From Bacillus sp. FJAT-45037 (GTDB taxonomy: Bacteria; Bacillota; Bacilli; Bacillales; Bacillaceae_D): 64,000 bases of DNA. The first letter of the stretch is position 1, and the number at the start of each line of letters is the position of its first letter. The stretch spans positions 2,368,267 to 2,432,266 of the forward strand of contig NZ_KZ454938.1 of assembly GCF_002797325.1 (NCBI RefSeq). The letters are read 5' to 3'. Below, piece after piece: positions 27,495-36,046 of the stretch. The notes below the pieces were generated by a model, which did no database searches, was not told where the DNA came from, and saw only the letters and a program-made list of their open reading frames with translations. Made by a program: the position numbers and the translations under genes.

Positions 27495-27538
27495 AAAGAC
27501 GAAGGAGATCAACTATTTGGTTGACCTCCTTCGTCTAT
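27495..27538. terminator. Bidirectional terminator of ytoQ and the DUF84 gene
   Basis: AGACGAAGGAGATCAAC pairs with GTTGACCTCCTTCGTCT with one bulged base. Confidence 0.82.
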
Positions 27539-27539
27539 T

Positions 27540-28061
27540 TCAATGTTTAAAGTGTTGACAAGCATACTCATATTGACCATAAAGAATCTGCACGATATGA
27601 CTAAACATCGCTTTTCTCGTCAGTCTTTCTGCTGTAAAGATGCCAATAGCACCTTCTTTTTTGCGAATATCCCGATTTTCTGTTAACCGAGCCATCACAT
27701 CACCAAGTTCGTGTCCAAGTTTCAAATCCTTTTCTACATCAACTGGTAGAGGGATTTTTGCCCCGCTTGCAACAAAAATTTGGTCGGTATCACTAACTAG
27801 AGCTCCCCAATTACAAAGCATCAACCCTGCAGAAGTTTGTACGACCCCACCTTCAAGTCCAAAGGCGATATTTGCATTCGTCACAGAAAGCGTGTGTTTT
27901 GCCCGGTTCATAGCTCCTTCCATCGTCTCTTCCTCTGAAAATGGTTGGCTTGCTACTCCAGATGGCGCATCCACACTAATGAATTCATAAGGCTCACGGA
28001 TCAAGGTGTCGATCACCGCGTGTACCTTTGCTGGATTCTTTGTTCCAATCCCTATAATCAT
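27540..28061 (-). CDS. DUF84 (YjjX-like) inosine/xanthosine triphosphatase
   Basis: Members hydrolyse non-canonical purine triphosphates such as ITP and XTP, cleaning the nucleotide pool. The 173 residues start MIIGIGTKNPAKVHAV, with ASQPFSEEETMEGAMNRAKH (about 39-58), FGLEGGVV and GELG-like LGHELGDVM, all standard for DUF84. GGAGG lies before the ATG. The substrate is inferred from the family. It lies downstream of ytoP on the same strand, about 40 bases away. Confidence 0.88.
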   Translation of the reverse strand: MIIGIGTKNPAKVHAVIDTLIREPYEFISVDAPSGVASQPFSEEETMEGAMNRAKHTLSVTNANIAFGLEGGVVQTSAGLMLCNWGALVSDTDQIFVASGAKIPLPVDVEKDLKLGHELGDVMARLTENRDIRKKEGAIGIFTAERLTRKAMFSHIVQILYGQYEYACQHFKH

Positions 28062-28102
28062 ACAACTACCTCCACAAAATTAAACACGATCTACGAAAGG
28101 AA

Positions 28103-29176
28103 TTAGACACCTTTTGTAATTTGATCAAGTGTGCTTTGGTCTGTTGATTTCACGAGTTTTACGACAAGCTCTTTTGCTGCTGCATAATCATCAATATGAA
28201 TAATCGATGCCGCGGTGTGAATATAACGAGAGCATAACCCAATAACTGCAGAAGGAACTCCATTACCAGACGTGTGAACACGACCTGCATCCGTTCCACC
28301 TTGTGAGATAAAGTATTGGTAAGGAATATTATTTGTTTCAGCCGTATCTAAAATAAACTCTCGCATTCCACGATGAGTGACCATCGTACGATCTAAGATG
28401 CGAAGAAGGGCCCCTTTCCCTAAATGACCAAAGGCATCCTTCCCACCTGTCGCGTCATTAGCCGGACTTGCATCAAGAGCATAAAAAATGTCAGGTTTAA
28501 TCATGTTAGCCGCCGTTGCTGCCCCACGTAAACCTACTTCTTCTTGTACGGTTGATCCAGAATATAAAATGTTTGGCAGTTTTTCGTCTTGTAATTCTTT
28601 TAATAATTCAATCGACAGACCGACCCCGTAACGGTTATCCCATGCTTTGGCTAATATCTTCTTTTCATTAGCCATTGGAGTAAACGGACAGATTGGCACA
28701 ATTTGTTGCCCTTGTTTAACGCCTATTTTTAAAGCGTCTTCTTTATCATCTGCTCCAATATCAATGTACATATTTTTAATATCCATTGGTTTTTTACGTT
28801 GGGATTCTTCTAATAAATGTGGAGGTGTCGATCCGATCACACCGATTACAGGACCAGCATCTGTCATAATTTGAACACGTTGAGCAAGTAATACTTGTGA
28901 CCACCAACCACCTAATGTTTGAAAGCGAATTAACCCTTTTTCACTAATCGATGTGACCATGAAGCCCACTTCGTCCATATGACCTGCCACCATAACTCTC
29001 GGGCCTGTCTCATCCCCACGTTTGACTCCGAAAATACTTCCTAAACGATCTTGAACAATCTCATCCGTGTATTTCTCTAGCTCAGAGCGTACAAACTTTC
29101 TTACATCATGTTCAAATCCAGGTGCACCTTGTAATTCAGTTAATGTTTTAAATAATGTCATCGTTTCTTGATTCAT
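28103..29176 (-). CDS. ytoP: YtoP, M42-family aminopeptidase
   Basis: M42 enzymes are two-metal, often dodecameric aminopeptidases of the glutamyl aminopeptidase/FrvX type. The 357 residues contain [14 protein letters not shown] (metal-binding His-Asp, about 61-74), [17 protein letters not shown] (bridging Asp), [16 protein letters not shown] (catalytic Glu-Glu) and [13 protein letters not shown]. All expected ligands are present. AAAGGGG precedes the ATG. The substrate is not shown by sequence; peptide recycling is the likely role. Confidence 0.94.
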   Translation of the reverse strand: MNQETMTLFKTLTELQGAPGFEHDVRKFVRSELEKYTDEIVQDRLGSIFGVKRGDETGPRVMVAGHMDEVGFMVTSISEKGLIRFQTLGGWWSQVLLAQRVQIMTDAGPVIGVIGSTPPHLLEESQRKKPMDIKNMYIDIGADDKEDALKIGVKQGQQIVPICPFTPMANEKKILAKAWDNRYGVGLSIELLKELQDEKLPNILYSGSTVQEEVGLRGAATAANMIKPDIFYALDASPANDATGGKDAFGHLGKGALLRILDRTMVTHRGMREFILDTAETNNIPYQYFISQGGTDAGRVHTSGNGVPSAVIGLCSRYIHTAASIIHIDDYAAAKELVVKLVKSTDQSTLDQITKGV

Positions 29177-29290
29177 AATAAACCCCTTTCGATTCCCGAA
29201 AAATTATGTACAAGTCTATTTTATCTGAATCCTCGAGCTATTTCTACTTTGGCGAGTGATTTGGTTCAGAAAAAGGATACATCCTTTTAG

Positions 29291-29320
29291 TTGGAAAACC
29301 TTACAAACATTTTGTATACT
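29291..29320 (+). promoter_or_regulatory. Putative promoter of ytzB
   Basis: TTGGAA (29291-29296) and TATACT (29315-29320) are 18 bases apart, about 96 bases before the gene. Confidence 0.45.
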
Positions 29321-29416
29321 AGAGCTAGTTATCATTGTTGATAAAAAAGCCGCAATGTATTCATCTATGTGAAACACTTCTGAACAGAATATTGTAAGAG
29401 TGAGAGGATGAGGGAA

Positions 29417-29725
29417 ATGAGTATGAAACGTTTTGCTCTAGGCATTGGAATTGGGTTAGCTGCTGGATATTTTTTGAAGGAAAATTTAACATGTGAGAGT
29501 ACCTCACCTGAACGAGCATTAAAAAACGTAAAGAAAACGGTCTCCTCGCGTCATGCTATTTCAGGATCTTGGATACACATGATCCCAGAAACAATCGAAA
29601 GAGAGCATGTACAAGTAGAGGTTTACCGTGGTGGTATTTCCACAACAACGGAAACAGGTACTGTACAATACGAATTTTTAGCTGATACCAAAACAGGAAC
29701 ATTACTTGAATTAAAGGCATCCTAA
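29417..29725 (+). CDS. ytzB: YtzB-like small PepSY-type protein
   Basis: The 102 residues have an N-terminal glycine-rich hydrophobic stretch (RFALGIGIGLAAGYFLKE) that may act as signal or anchor. A domain resembling PepSY/YpeB modules follows (SPERALKNVKKTVSSR, then EVYRGGISTTTETGTVQYEF). Such modules often bind or inhibit peptidases. Three in-frame ATGs (29408, 29417, 29423) compete; 29417 gives the best spacing from GAGAGG. It ends at a hairpin shared with ytnP. Confidence 0.78.
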   Translation: MSMKRFALGIGIGLAAGYFLKENLTCESTSPERALKNVKKTVSSRHAISGSWIHMIPETIEREHVQVEVYRGGISTTTETGTVQYEFLADTKTGTLLELKAS

Positions 29726-29727
29726 TC

Positions 29728-29763
29728 AAAAAAACTTCTCCATAAATGGAGAAGTTTTTTTAT
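29728..29763. terminator. Bidirectional terminator of ytzB and ytnP
   Basis: AAAACTTCTCCAT and ATGGAGAAGTTTT pair around AA, with A and T runs on both sides. Confidence 0.88.
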
Positions 29764-30623
29764 TACTCATTCGAGTAAACATACTGTTTGCGTTCAATTG
29801 AATCAACAAGTTGACCATTTTCATCCCATTTCACTGCACGATACTTACAATCATGATAAAAGAAGAACCACGCATCATGTTCTTTTGCATACTTTTGCCA
29901 CTTTTCCTTGCTATAGATCGAGTCCATAGGAAAATCATCATAGGCAAGCACCCATAAAGGATTTGCATGGGCATGTGTTGGCATAATATCTGCAAGGTGT
30001 ACGAAAGTTTCTCCCTGGTGTTCAAGCACTAAAATAGAATGACCGTCACTATGGCCTCCTGTATGAATGAGTCTCAAACCTGGTATCACTTCGATTTCTT
30101 TTTCAAACGTTTTCACTTGGTGTTCAATTGGCTTCCAGTTTTGCTCCCAGTACGTATTTTTTGAGCGAATGTTTGGATTTCTCATTTCGTTCCATTCAAT
30201 AGCTGAGGTATAGACTGTAGCATTTTCAAACGTAGGTATTAGTTCCCCGTTCTTTTCTTTTGCAAGACCTGTTGCATGATCAAAATGCATATGAGTCATT
30301 AAAACGATATCGATATCGCCGGTTGTTATTCCTAATTTCTCTAAATCTTTTTCAACAGTCGATTCTTCTTTAATCCCGTAATTCCTTTTTTGTTTTTCGG
30401 TAAATCTCCCTTGCCCAATTCCGGCTTCAATTAGAATGTTTTTACCGTCTTTTTCAAGTAAGATTGGATCGGCACGCAGTTCAATTTGATTACTTTCGTT
30501 ATGAGGGTATTTTTGACTCCATAACGGTTTTGGTACTACTCCAAACATGGCCCCTCCGTCCATATGAGTGACACCACCTTGTAACCATGTCATTTTTAGA
30601 TCATCTCTTAATAATTCTTCCAT
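29763..30623 (-). CDS. ytnP: YtnP, metallo-beta-lactamase-fold lactonase
   Basis: B. subtilis YtnP is a quorum-quenching lactonase active on signalling lactones. The 286 residues show the MBL metal motif [14 protein letters not shown] (about 109-122), [15 protein letters not shown] (about 187) and the later Asp/His of [21 protein letters not shown] precedes the ATG. The enzymatic class is secure; the natural substrate is inferred from the ortholog. It stands alone between hairpins. Confidence 0.92.
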   Translation of the reverse strand: MEELLRDDLKMTWLQGGVTHMDGGAMFGVVPKPLWSQKYPHNESNQIELRADPILLEKDGKNILIEAGIGQGRFTEKQKRNYGIKEESTVEKDLEKLGITTGDIDIVLMTHMHFDHATGLAKEKNGELIPTFENATVYTSAIEWNEMRNPNIRSKNTYWEQNWKPIEHQVKTFEKEIEVIPGLRLIHTGGHSDGHSILVLEHQGETFVHLADIMPTHAHANPLWVLAYDDFPMDSIYSKEKWQKYAKEHDAWFFFYHDCKYRAVKWDENGQLVDSIERKQYVYSNE

Positions 30624-30718
30624 CTACATAACCTCCTATAAATATTATTGATTCGAGTAACTTTAAGCAATCCACTATAAATTTCATATGTACCTATGTT
30701 AACACTTCTCGATCCAAA

Positions 30719-30745
30719 CAAAAAAACCCTTCTTGAAAGAAGAGT
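30719..30745 (-). terminator. Terminator of trmB
   Basis: AAACTCTTC and GAAGGGTTT pair (one G-T) and are followed by a run of T on the minus strand. Confidence 0.75.
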
Positions 30746-31390
30746 TTATTGTTCTTTATATCTAGCTTCAAGTCGGTAAATACGCATACCTTTTTTAGAG
30801 AACTTCTCTTCATACTCCGTCATGATGTTCCCTTCAAACGAACTACGATGAAGATCAAGACTGACATTTTGAAGTGACATTCCATACGTAGACATACTAT
30901 GCAATGAGTATTCGAATAGTGCTTGGTTATCCGTTTTAAAGTGGATTTCCCCATCTTTCTTTAAAACATTCTGATACAAGGTTAGGAAATTTTCATGCGT
31001 TAAACGACGCTTTGCATGACGATTCTTAGGCCATGGATCAGTGAAATTAATAAATAAACGATCAATCTCACCCTCTCCGAAGAAGTCTAACAATCCATCC
31101 ACATCTTCATTTAAAAATTTCACATTCGTCTGTTCTGAATCACGCACTCTCTCCATCGCAGAGATTATAACGCTATCGTATTTCTCGATCCCGATAAAAT
31201 TGATGTCTGGATGCTGCTCGCCCATCCCTGTGAGGAAGCGCCCTTTGCCAGTTCCAACTTCTACGTAGATCGGGTTGTCATTGCCAAACAGTTGATTCCA
31301 TTTATTTTTATATTGTTGCGGGTCTTGTATAACAATCGACGGATATTTCTCCATCTCTTCTGTTGCCCACGGCTTGTGTCGTAAACGCAC
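30746..31390 (-). CDS. trmB: tRNA (guanine-N7-)-methyltransferase
   Basis: TrmB methylates G46 of tRNA using SAM. The 214 residues start [13 protein letters not shown], with the SAM-binding [15 protein letters not shown] (about 44-58), [17 protein letters not shown] (about 111-127) and the C-terminal [19 protein letters not shown]. The GTG at 31390 is chosen because it lies seven bases after GAGGAG and matches the MRMRHKPW start of the B. subtilis protein. The GTG three codons earlier sits on the binding site. Confidence 0.96.
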   Translation of the reverse strand: MRLRHKPWATEEMEKYPSIVIQDPQQYKNKWNQLFGNDNPIYVEVGTGKGRFLTGMGEQHPDINFIGIEKYDSVIISAMERVRDSEQTNVKFLNEDVDGLLDFFGEGEIDRLFINFTDPWPKNRHAKRRLTHENFLTLYQNVLKKDGEIHFKTDNQALFEYSLHSMSTYGMSLQNVSLDLHRSSFEGNIMTEYEEKFSKKGMRIYRLEARYKEQ

Positions 31391-31539
31391 CGTTATCACT
31401 CCTCAATTCTCTGACTCAATCATGTATTATAACGTGTCTGATCTTGAATGTATATGGAGATTTCTTTCTTTTGTTAGAATAGTCTTCTTCTGTTAAGCAC
31501 ACGATACCAGTAAACCGTAATTCATGAGGAGGAACACAG

Positions 31540-31836
31540 ATGCCATTATCCAGCCAACATAAAATAGGTTTACTCTGTGATATTTTACAAAATCAAGCAG
31601 ACGAAAAATATATGACTGACGATGAAGCAACCCAAATCAACCGATTACTTCAATCATTAACAAATGACCCTTCTGTCTCAAGTGATATGAAACATACGTT
31701 AACAGAGATCACTCAACACCATGTCATCAATCATCAACCGTTCGAACAGAAGGATGTAGAAAAATGGCTAAATGTTATCAATCATCCGTCAATCGACAGC
31801 AATTCTACTGATTCCCCAGGAAATACTTACAGTTAA
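31540..31836 (+). CDS. ytzH: YtzH-like protein
   Basis: The 98 residues (MPLSSQHKIGLLCDILQNQA onward) are helical, acidic and Gln/His-rich, of YtzH type. No enzymatic motif or membrane segment is visible. GAGGAGG precedes the ATG. It lies between trmB and ytmP, as in B. subtilis, and is convergent with ytmP. Function is unknown. Confidence 0.85.
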   Translation: MPLSSQHKIGLLCDILQNQADEKYMTDDEATQINRLLQSLTNDPSVSSDMKHTLTEITQHHVINHQPFEQKDVEKWLNVINHPSIDSNSTDSPGNTYS

Positions 31837-31885
31837 CCTGTGGTTTTTTATTTATTTCCGTTTTCATGACAGTTTTTTCATCGAC

Positions 31886-31920
31886 AAAGGGTCTGACGAT
31901 ATCGTCAGACCCTTTGTTTA
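31886..31920. terminator. Bidirectional terminator of ytzH and ytmP
   Basis: AAAGGGTCTGACGAT and ATCGTCAGACCCTTT are exact complements. Confidence 0.88.
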
Positions 31921-31937
31921 ATGAATTCTATTTACTT

Positions 31938-32726
31938 TTACTTACACCCATCAACTAATAATGAATGTAAGTAATCCTTAAATTTATCAACTTCCTCAAA
32001 CTGTTTGCGTTCGTAATGCCATAAAATAATTGAAATCGTTTGAGAAACAACATACCAGTGCATTCTCTCACGTAACGACTCACCTAATAAAAGACCATAT
32101 TTCTCTATCCACTCTTCCCAATCGTGTTCAGGAATGTAGGAATACAGTAATAAACCTAAATCAAGTGCGGGATCAGCAACGGTAGCTCCATCCCAATCAA
32201 TTAAATACAATTGTTCTTCTTCTCCATGAATCCAGTTATTATGATTAATATCACAATGACAAACCACATATTGATCATAAACGACTTGATCTAGTTGCGC
32301 GGCTAAGTAAGCCATACCTGTTTCGATAATGTCATCTTCCACTTGGTTCAATTGCAATTGAACACGCAAGTTGTCAATAATGACATCCGCGGATAAAGGC
32401 TCATTGCCGATTCGCTTAAACATGGCTAATAATTCATTTGAACCATGAATTTTCGACAATAGTTTAGCCACTTTTCGTTCTTTCATTTCGTAAGCTTTGA
32501 GCTCACGCCCTTTTACCCAACGTTGTGCCGTAACGACATCACCGTTCTCTAAGCGCTTTGTCCAAAGTAGCTTAGGTACAATCCCTTCCGCAGAAAGAAC
32601 AGCAAGAAATGGTGATGAATTGCGTTTCAGAAATACTTTCTGGTCACCTTGCTGGGCTATATATGCTTCACCTGTTGCTCCACCAGCTGGTTCCACCTTC
32701 CAGCCATCTCCTAAAAACATCTCCAA
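31938..32726 (-). CDS. ytmP: YtmP, APH/choline-kinase-type phosphotransferase
   Basis: The 262 residues carry a kinase-like fold with the catalytic CHCDINHNNWIHG (about 175-187) and the metal-binding LIDWDGATVADPALDLGLL. Homologs include choline/ethanolamine kinases and aminoglycoside phosphotransferases. The substrate of YtmP is not known, and resistance is not implied. The TTG at 32726 gives MEMFLGDGW, like the B. subtilis start, and has GAGGGTGA five bases upstream; TTG 32741 and ATG 32720 are alternatives. Confidence 0.87.
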   Translation of the reverse strand: MEMFLGDGWKVEPAGGATGEAYIAQQGDQKVFLKRNSSPFLAVLSAEGIVPKLLWTKRLENGDVVTAQRWVKGRELKAYEMKERKVAKLLSKIHGSNELLAMFKRIGNEPLSADVIIDNLRVQLQLNQVEDDIIETGMAYLAAQLDQVVYDQYVVCHCDINHNNWIHGEEEQLYLIDWDGATVADPALDLGLLLYSYIPEHDWEEWIEKYGLLLGESLRERMHWYVVSQTISIILWHYERKQFEEVDKFKDYLHSLLVDGCK

Positions 32727-33225
32727 CCCATTCACCCTCAATTTCCATTTACTTTCGCATCACGTTATTGCTTTATCTTCTTAGTATAGCGTATTTCATC
32801 TTATTTACCTATGAAAATTTAAATCAATTCGTATAAATCAATCAATTTTTTGTGTTTATAATTGTCAACATTTTCTATTAGTTCATGAACATGATAAATC
32901 TAACTTTATTTAGTTCGGACTTCATTCTTATAGACTAAACTTTATCCTACCAAAAATCAAAGATCTTCGTCAACGATCTTTATTTTGAAGGCTGTTCACA
33001 ATTTTAGTTAATACTTAAAAAGTGAAAGCGTTTACTTTGATTAACTTATGAAAAGATGATTGACAGAGTGAATACTCCTTTGCTTCAATATTGAAAGCAC
33101 CTTTTCATATGATCTGTCATTAATGGAATTACTAATAAGAAGATACACTCTCGATTCGATACGATCTTACACTCTAAAATCAAACGAAAAAAACGAGCAG
33201 ATGTTGAATGAACGGAGGATATGAC
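32727..33225 (+). other. Long AT-rich gap before purU
   Basis: No gene is supported here. The right half holds a cre-like site (33023-33036) and a perfect -35 hexamer TTGACA (33060-33065) with a weak -10 (TTCAAT, 33084-33089). This gives a leader of roughly 130 bases before purU. No clear riboswitch fold or long hairpin was recognised. Confidence 0.5.
33023..33036 (+). promoter_or_regulatory. cre-like site upstream of purU
   Basis: TGAAAGCGTTTACT matches the cre consensus TGNAARCGNWWNCA at all fixed positions except the last base. It lies just upstream of the putative -35 (33060), a position where CcpA more often activates than represses. Confidence 0.45.
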
Positions 33226-34089
33226 ATGAAACAACACACAAACAGAGCAAGATTATTAATTTCTTGCAAAGACAAAGCAGGCATTGTATCGGCAGTCTCA
33301 ACTTTTTTACACCATTATGATGCAAACATAGTGCAATCAGACCAATTCTCTACAGATCCTGAAGGTGGCATGTTCTTTATGAGAATCGAATTCGATCTCG
33401 GTATCCAAAGCCCCGACTTTTTCCGTTTTAAACAAGAGTTTAAAGAGCTTGCGACAGAAATGAATTTAGACTGGAAAATGGAACTCGCTTCACGCAAGAA
33501 AAAAATGGCGATTCTCGTATCAAAAGAAGACCATTGTTTATTGGAATTATTATGGAAGTGGCGTGCAGGCGAGTTACATGTAGATATTCCAGTCATTATC
33601 AGTAACCACCCAACAAATAAACAAATTGTTGAAAGTTACGGCATCCATTTTGTTCACATTCCTGTTTCAAAAGATAGAAAAGCCGAAGCCGAACAAGAAG
33701 CGATTGACCTTCTCAAGCAACATGACGTTGATTTCATCGTCTTAGCTCGTTATATGCAGATTCTAAGTCCAAACTTCGTTAACTCATTCCCACATCGCAT
33801 TATTAACATCCACCATTCTTTCCTACCTGCATTTATCGGTGCGAATCCATATGCAAAAGCATTTGATCGTGGTGTGAAGTTAATCGGTGCAACGTCACAT
33901 TACGTGACAGATGATCTAGACGAAGGGCCAATCATCGAACAAGACGTCCTCCGAGTGAACCACCGTTACTCCACCCAAGAACTAAGAGTAGCAGGAAGAA
34001 ACGTCGAAAGAATCGCCCTAGCAAGAGCCGTAGAATGGCACGCAAACGACCAAGTCATCGTCTACGGCAACAAAACCGTAGTGTTTTAA
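33226..34089 (+). CDS. purU: Formyltetrahydrofolate deformylase
   Basis: PurU hydrolyses 10-formyl-tetrahydrofolate to formate and tetrahydrofolate, balancing one-carbon units and supplying formate. The 287 residues have an N-terminal ACT-type regulatory domain (about 8-90, LISCKDKAGIVSAVSTFLHH) and a formyltransferase-like domain with FIVLARYMQILS, INIHHSFLPAF and GATSHYVTDDLDEGPIIEQD, which hold the catalytic Asn/His/Asp region. GGAGG lies seven bases before the ATG at 33226. It is single, followed by the repeat patch. Confidence 0.95.
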   Translation: MKQHTNRARLLISCKDKAGIVSAVSTFLHHYDANIVQSDQFSTDPEGGMFFMRIEFDLGIQSPDFFRFKQEFKELATEMNLDWKMELASRKKKMAILVSKEDHCLLELLWKWRAGELHVDIPVIISNHPTNKQIVESYGIHFVHIPVSKDRKAEAEQEAIDLLKQHDVDFIVLARYMQILSPNFVNSFPHRIINIHHSFLPAFIGANPYAKAFDRGVKLIGATSHYVTDDLDEGPIIEQDVLRVNHRYSTQELRVAGRNVERIALARAVEWHANDQVIVYGNKTVVF

Positions 34090-34092
34090 ACC

Positions 34093-34277
34093 GAAAAGCG
34101 GAAGGGCTCGTTTAGTGGCGTATAAAATGGAGGGCGGCGATCGAGATAAAGGAAACACGAAGAACGCAGTGATTCGATGTTGACTTATCGACCGAGGCGA
34201 ACGGAATTTTACTAGCCACTGAGCCCGCAGCTAGACACGAAAAGCGAAGGTTGCCCGCTTAGAGGCGTGATGCAAAT
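34093..34277 (+). repeat. Hairpin repeat element: one full and one truncated copy
   Basis: The first copy (34093-34238) starts GAAAAGCGGAAGGGCTCG and ends GCTAGACAC. Its ends pair: GGGCTC with GAGCCC, AGTGGC with GCCACT, TAAAAT with ATTTTA. The second copy starts GAAAAGCGAAGG at 34239 and matches only the left arm to about 34277. Elements of the form AAAGCGGAAG...GCTAGACA are scattered in intergenic regions of many Bacillaceae genomes as I recall; I cannot name this family with certainty. Confidence 0.7.
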
Positions 34278-34328
34278 GTTCTGGCAGATTAAAAGCGGCG
34301 AAGTCCTTTTTTTCCATTTTCTTACTGC

Positions 34329-34432
34329 ATTTGCGCGGAAACATGCTGATTTCGCGCGGAAATGATCCTATTTCGCTTGCAACCGGACAAATTTTGCGCA
34401 GAAACCGGTATAATTTGCGCAAAACGTCCTCT
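34329..34432 (+). repeat. Five degenerate tandem units of 20-22 bases
   Basis: Units start at 34329, 34349, 34370, 34391 and 34413. Each begins ATTT, then a GCGC-like core (GCGCGG, CGCGCGG, CGCTTG, TGCGCAG, GCGCAA), then an AAAC/AAAT step and a variable end. Similarity is clear in the first 13-14 bases of each unit. Confidence 0.7.
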
Positions 34433-34446
34433 ATCTCGACAAAACA

Positions 34447-34480
34447 AAAAATCGATCCTTCAAAAGGGATCGATTTTTCA
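34447..34480 (-). terminator. Terminator of the HicB-like gene
   Basis: AAAAATCGATCC and GGATCGATTTTT pair around a short loop; on the minus strand it follows the stop codon directly. Confidence 0.82.
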
Positions 34481-34786
34481 GTGTAATTTTTTCAGTTCCA
34501 CGTTTATATACGCTTCTTCTTCTTTTGTCATAGCAGGTTCAATATAGACGAGGTGTGCACCTTCGTTTCCTTCTGGTAAGGCTAGTTCACCGTTTCTCAT
34601 CACCCACAATTTCAACGCTTCTCCTAGTCCGCGCTTTGCTTCTTTTACCGTATAACCGAAGCTGACGCATCCTTGTGCACCGATAATTTCAATCATGATT
34701 TCTGTTCGTCCCATCCAATCAGGGACTCTTCGAACGAGCCATGAGAAATGGTCCACTTGATAACTGTTTTTGTTATACTCCTTCAT
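34478..34786 (-). CDS. Small protein with HicB-like motif, unknown function
   Basis: The 102 residues include AQGCVSFGYTVKEAKRGLGE (about 37-56) followed by ALKLWV and ELALPEG. This resembles the GC-S-x-GDT-x-EEA-x-x-x-x-x-EA core of HicB/UPF0150 partial RNase-H folds. No HicA toxin is encoded on either side, and no DNA-binding domain is visible, so an antitoxin role is not supported. GGGGG lies upstream of the ATG. The call is by eye. Confidence 0.6.
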   Translation of the reverse strand: MKEYNKNSYQVDHFSWLVRRVPDWMGRTEIMIEIIGAQGCVSFGYTVKEAKRGLGEALKLWVMRNGELALPEGNEGAHLVYIEPAMTKEEEAYINVELKKLH

Positions 34787-34888
34787 TTCGAGACCCCCTC
34801 CGTTTATTGCTTATGCTCTACATATTGCTATTGTATTGATTCAGTTTTAAAGTGCCTCACTTATTTAATCTGACAAGCGCAAATAAAA

Positions 34889-34911
34889 ACCCTATGCCTT
34901 GCATAGGGGAC
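34889..34911 (-). terminator. Probable terminator of the gene at 34980-35912
   Basis: On the minus strand CCCCTATGC-AAG-GCATAGGG is followed by TTTTTATTT, about 70 bases after the stop. Confidence 0.7.
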
Positions 34912-34979
34912 GTTAGTATCCTTGTTCATTATAAGGATTTCTTTATTCAATTACAATGTTCGACAGTTATTTGGAATTT

Positions 34980-35912
34980 TTAGTTTTCTTTCTCGCTTTG
35001 ACGATGGTAAGAAAGAGTATGTGTCGTTGCTAGCAATAATTGCGCAACTTTTTGCTGCTGATGTTTAATAGGTGATGGATTTCGCTTCAACTTCTCGTGC
35101 CAACTTTCAAAGCCGCGCCTGTCAATTAATTCCACCTTCGAACCTGGTATGCGATGGTCAATAATGCCCTGATTAGCAAATACGACTTTGCGAATTGGAA
35201 CGCTTATTCCTGCTTCTTCTAAGATAGGGCCAATCACGCCACTCATTCGTGATAATGACAATAGTGGACTAATGCGCTTCTTCCTTGTTTCATCAATATA
35301 TTCCGTCCAAAAGCGGTCAGAACTCGCTTCAAATACGCTGTGCTCTTGTCCATCTAATAGGGACACACAAATTATTTCATTTGGAGTGATGAGAAGAATT
35401 TCTAACTCAATCGGAGCTTTTTTTATAAAGAAGACAGGTCGATACATAACAAAATAATTATCTGGTAATTGTTGAGTAAAAAAACGCAAAACATCATCTC
35501 TTTTATAACGCGGGTGCAAGGAAGACTCTTCTAACAATGAAGAACTAGCCCAACGTAACTGCGAATGATATAAGTCATCTAAAAACTGATTTTTCAATTC
35601 TTCTAAACTTAACGTATGATCAACTGTTTCTCTCTCTTCTTCTGTAACCATATCATGTTCTTCTACTTTAGTTGATTTCCAATTTTTCATTTTAGCTACC
35701 GCTTGCGACAGAAAATTGTGTCCTTTTTCCTGGTTCATTCCTTCGGGTCTATTAGTACTTGACTCTCTGTTTTCCGGGGTCTGTAGACGTTCCCATTCGC
35801 TTTTAATAAACTTCCAACGATCTTTTTTCATACGGGAAAATTGATTAGGGTAACGCTGCATATCGGACTGATATCTAGATACATAGTCTTCTAGTTTAAT
35901 TAAATGTGCCAT
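34980..35912 (-). CDS. Uncharacterised protein, possibly NERD-like
   Basis: The 310 residues have a charged N-terminal part (about 1-110) and a core with FFIKKAPIELEILLITPNEI (about 171-190) and WTEYIDETRKKRISPL, followed by VRKVVFANQGIIDHRI-type strands. This pattern recalls nuclease-related NERD domains, but the usual catalytic residues are not certain. Its place between ytmP and thpR resembles the ytlQ position in B. subtilis, offered only as a guess. No signal peptide or membrane segment is visible. Confidence 0.6.
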   Translation of the reverse strand: MAHLIKLEDYVSRYQSDMQRYPNQFSRMKKDRWKFIKSEWERLQTPENRESSTNRPEGMNQEKGHNFLSQAVAKMKNWKSTKVEEHDMVTEEERETVDHTLSLEELKNQFLDDLYHSQLRWASSSLLEESSLHPRYKRDDVLRFFTQQLPDNYFVMYRPVFFIKKAPIELEILLITPNEIICVSLLDGQEHSVFEASSDRFWTEYIDETRKKRISPLLSLSRMSGVIGPILEEAGISVPIRKVVFANQGIIDHRIPGSKVELIDRRGFESWHEKLKRNPSPIKHQQQKVAQLLLATTHTLSYHRQSEKEN

Positions 35913-36046
35913 CTATATCCCCCTAATTCTCTGGGTGATTCTGTCTTTATAATGAAATAGTACCATACCTTTTTACTAAATAGAATGAAATGATTGATAC
36001 TCGCTTTTTTTTCACGATTACTCCGAACATATACACAATTGCTTCT

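Larger units (their letters stand above)
34090..34477 (+). other. Gene-free repeat patch after purU
   Basis: This stretch has higher GC content than other gaps and no believable gene. It holds one complete hairpin-forming element, the left part of a second copy, five degenerate 20-22-base units, and a terminator. It ends at the stop of the HicB-like gene. Confidence 0.7.

Noticed and set aside
31938-32726. ytmP as an aminoglycoside phosphotransferase
   Set aside because: Only the general kinase fold is shared; it is a core-genome ytmP ortholog of unknown substrate.
34329-34432. A CRISPR array
   Set aside because: Units of 20-22 bases abut without spacers, are degenerate, and no cas genes lie nearby.
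34231-34547. Short frames across the repeat patch
   Set aside because: They run through repeats and a terminator, with no ribosome binding site.
34478-34786. A HicAB toxin-antitoxin system
   Set aside because: No HicA gene is present on either side and no DNA-binding domain is visible, so only a HicB-like motif is reported.
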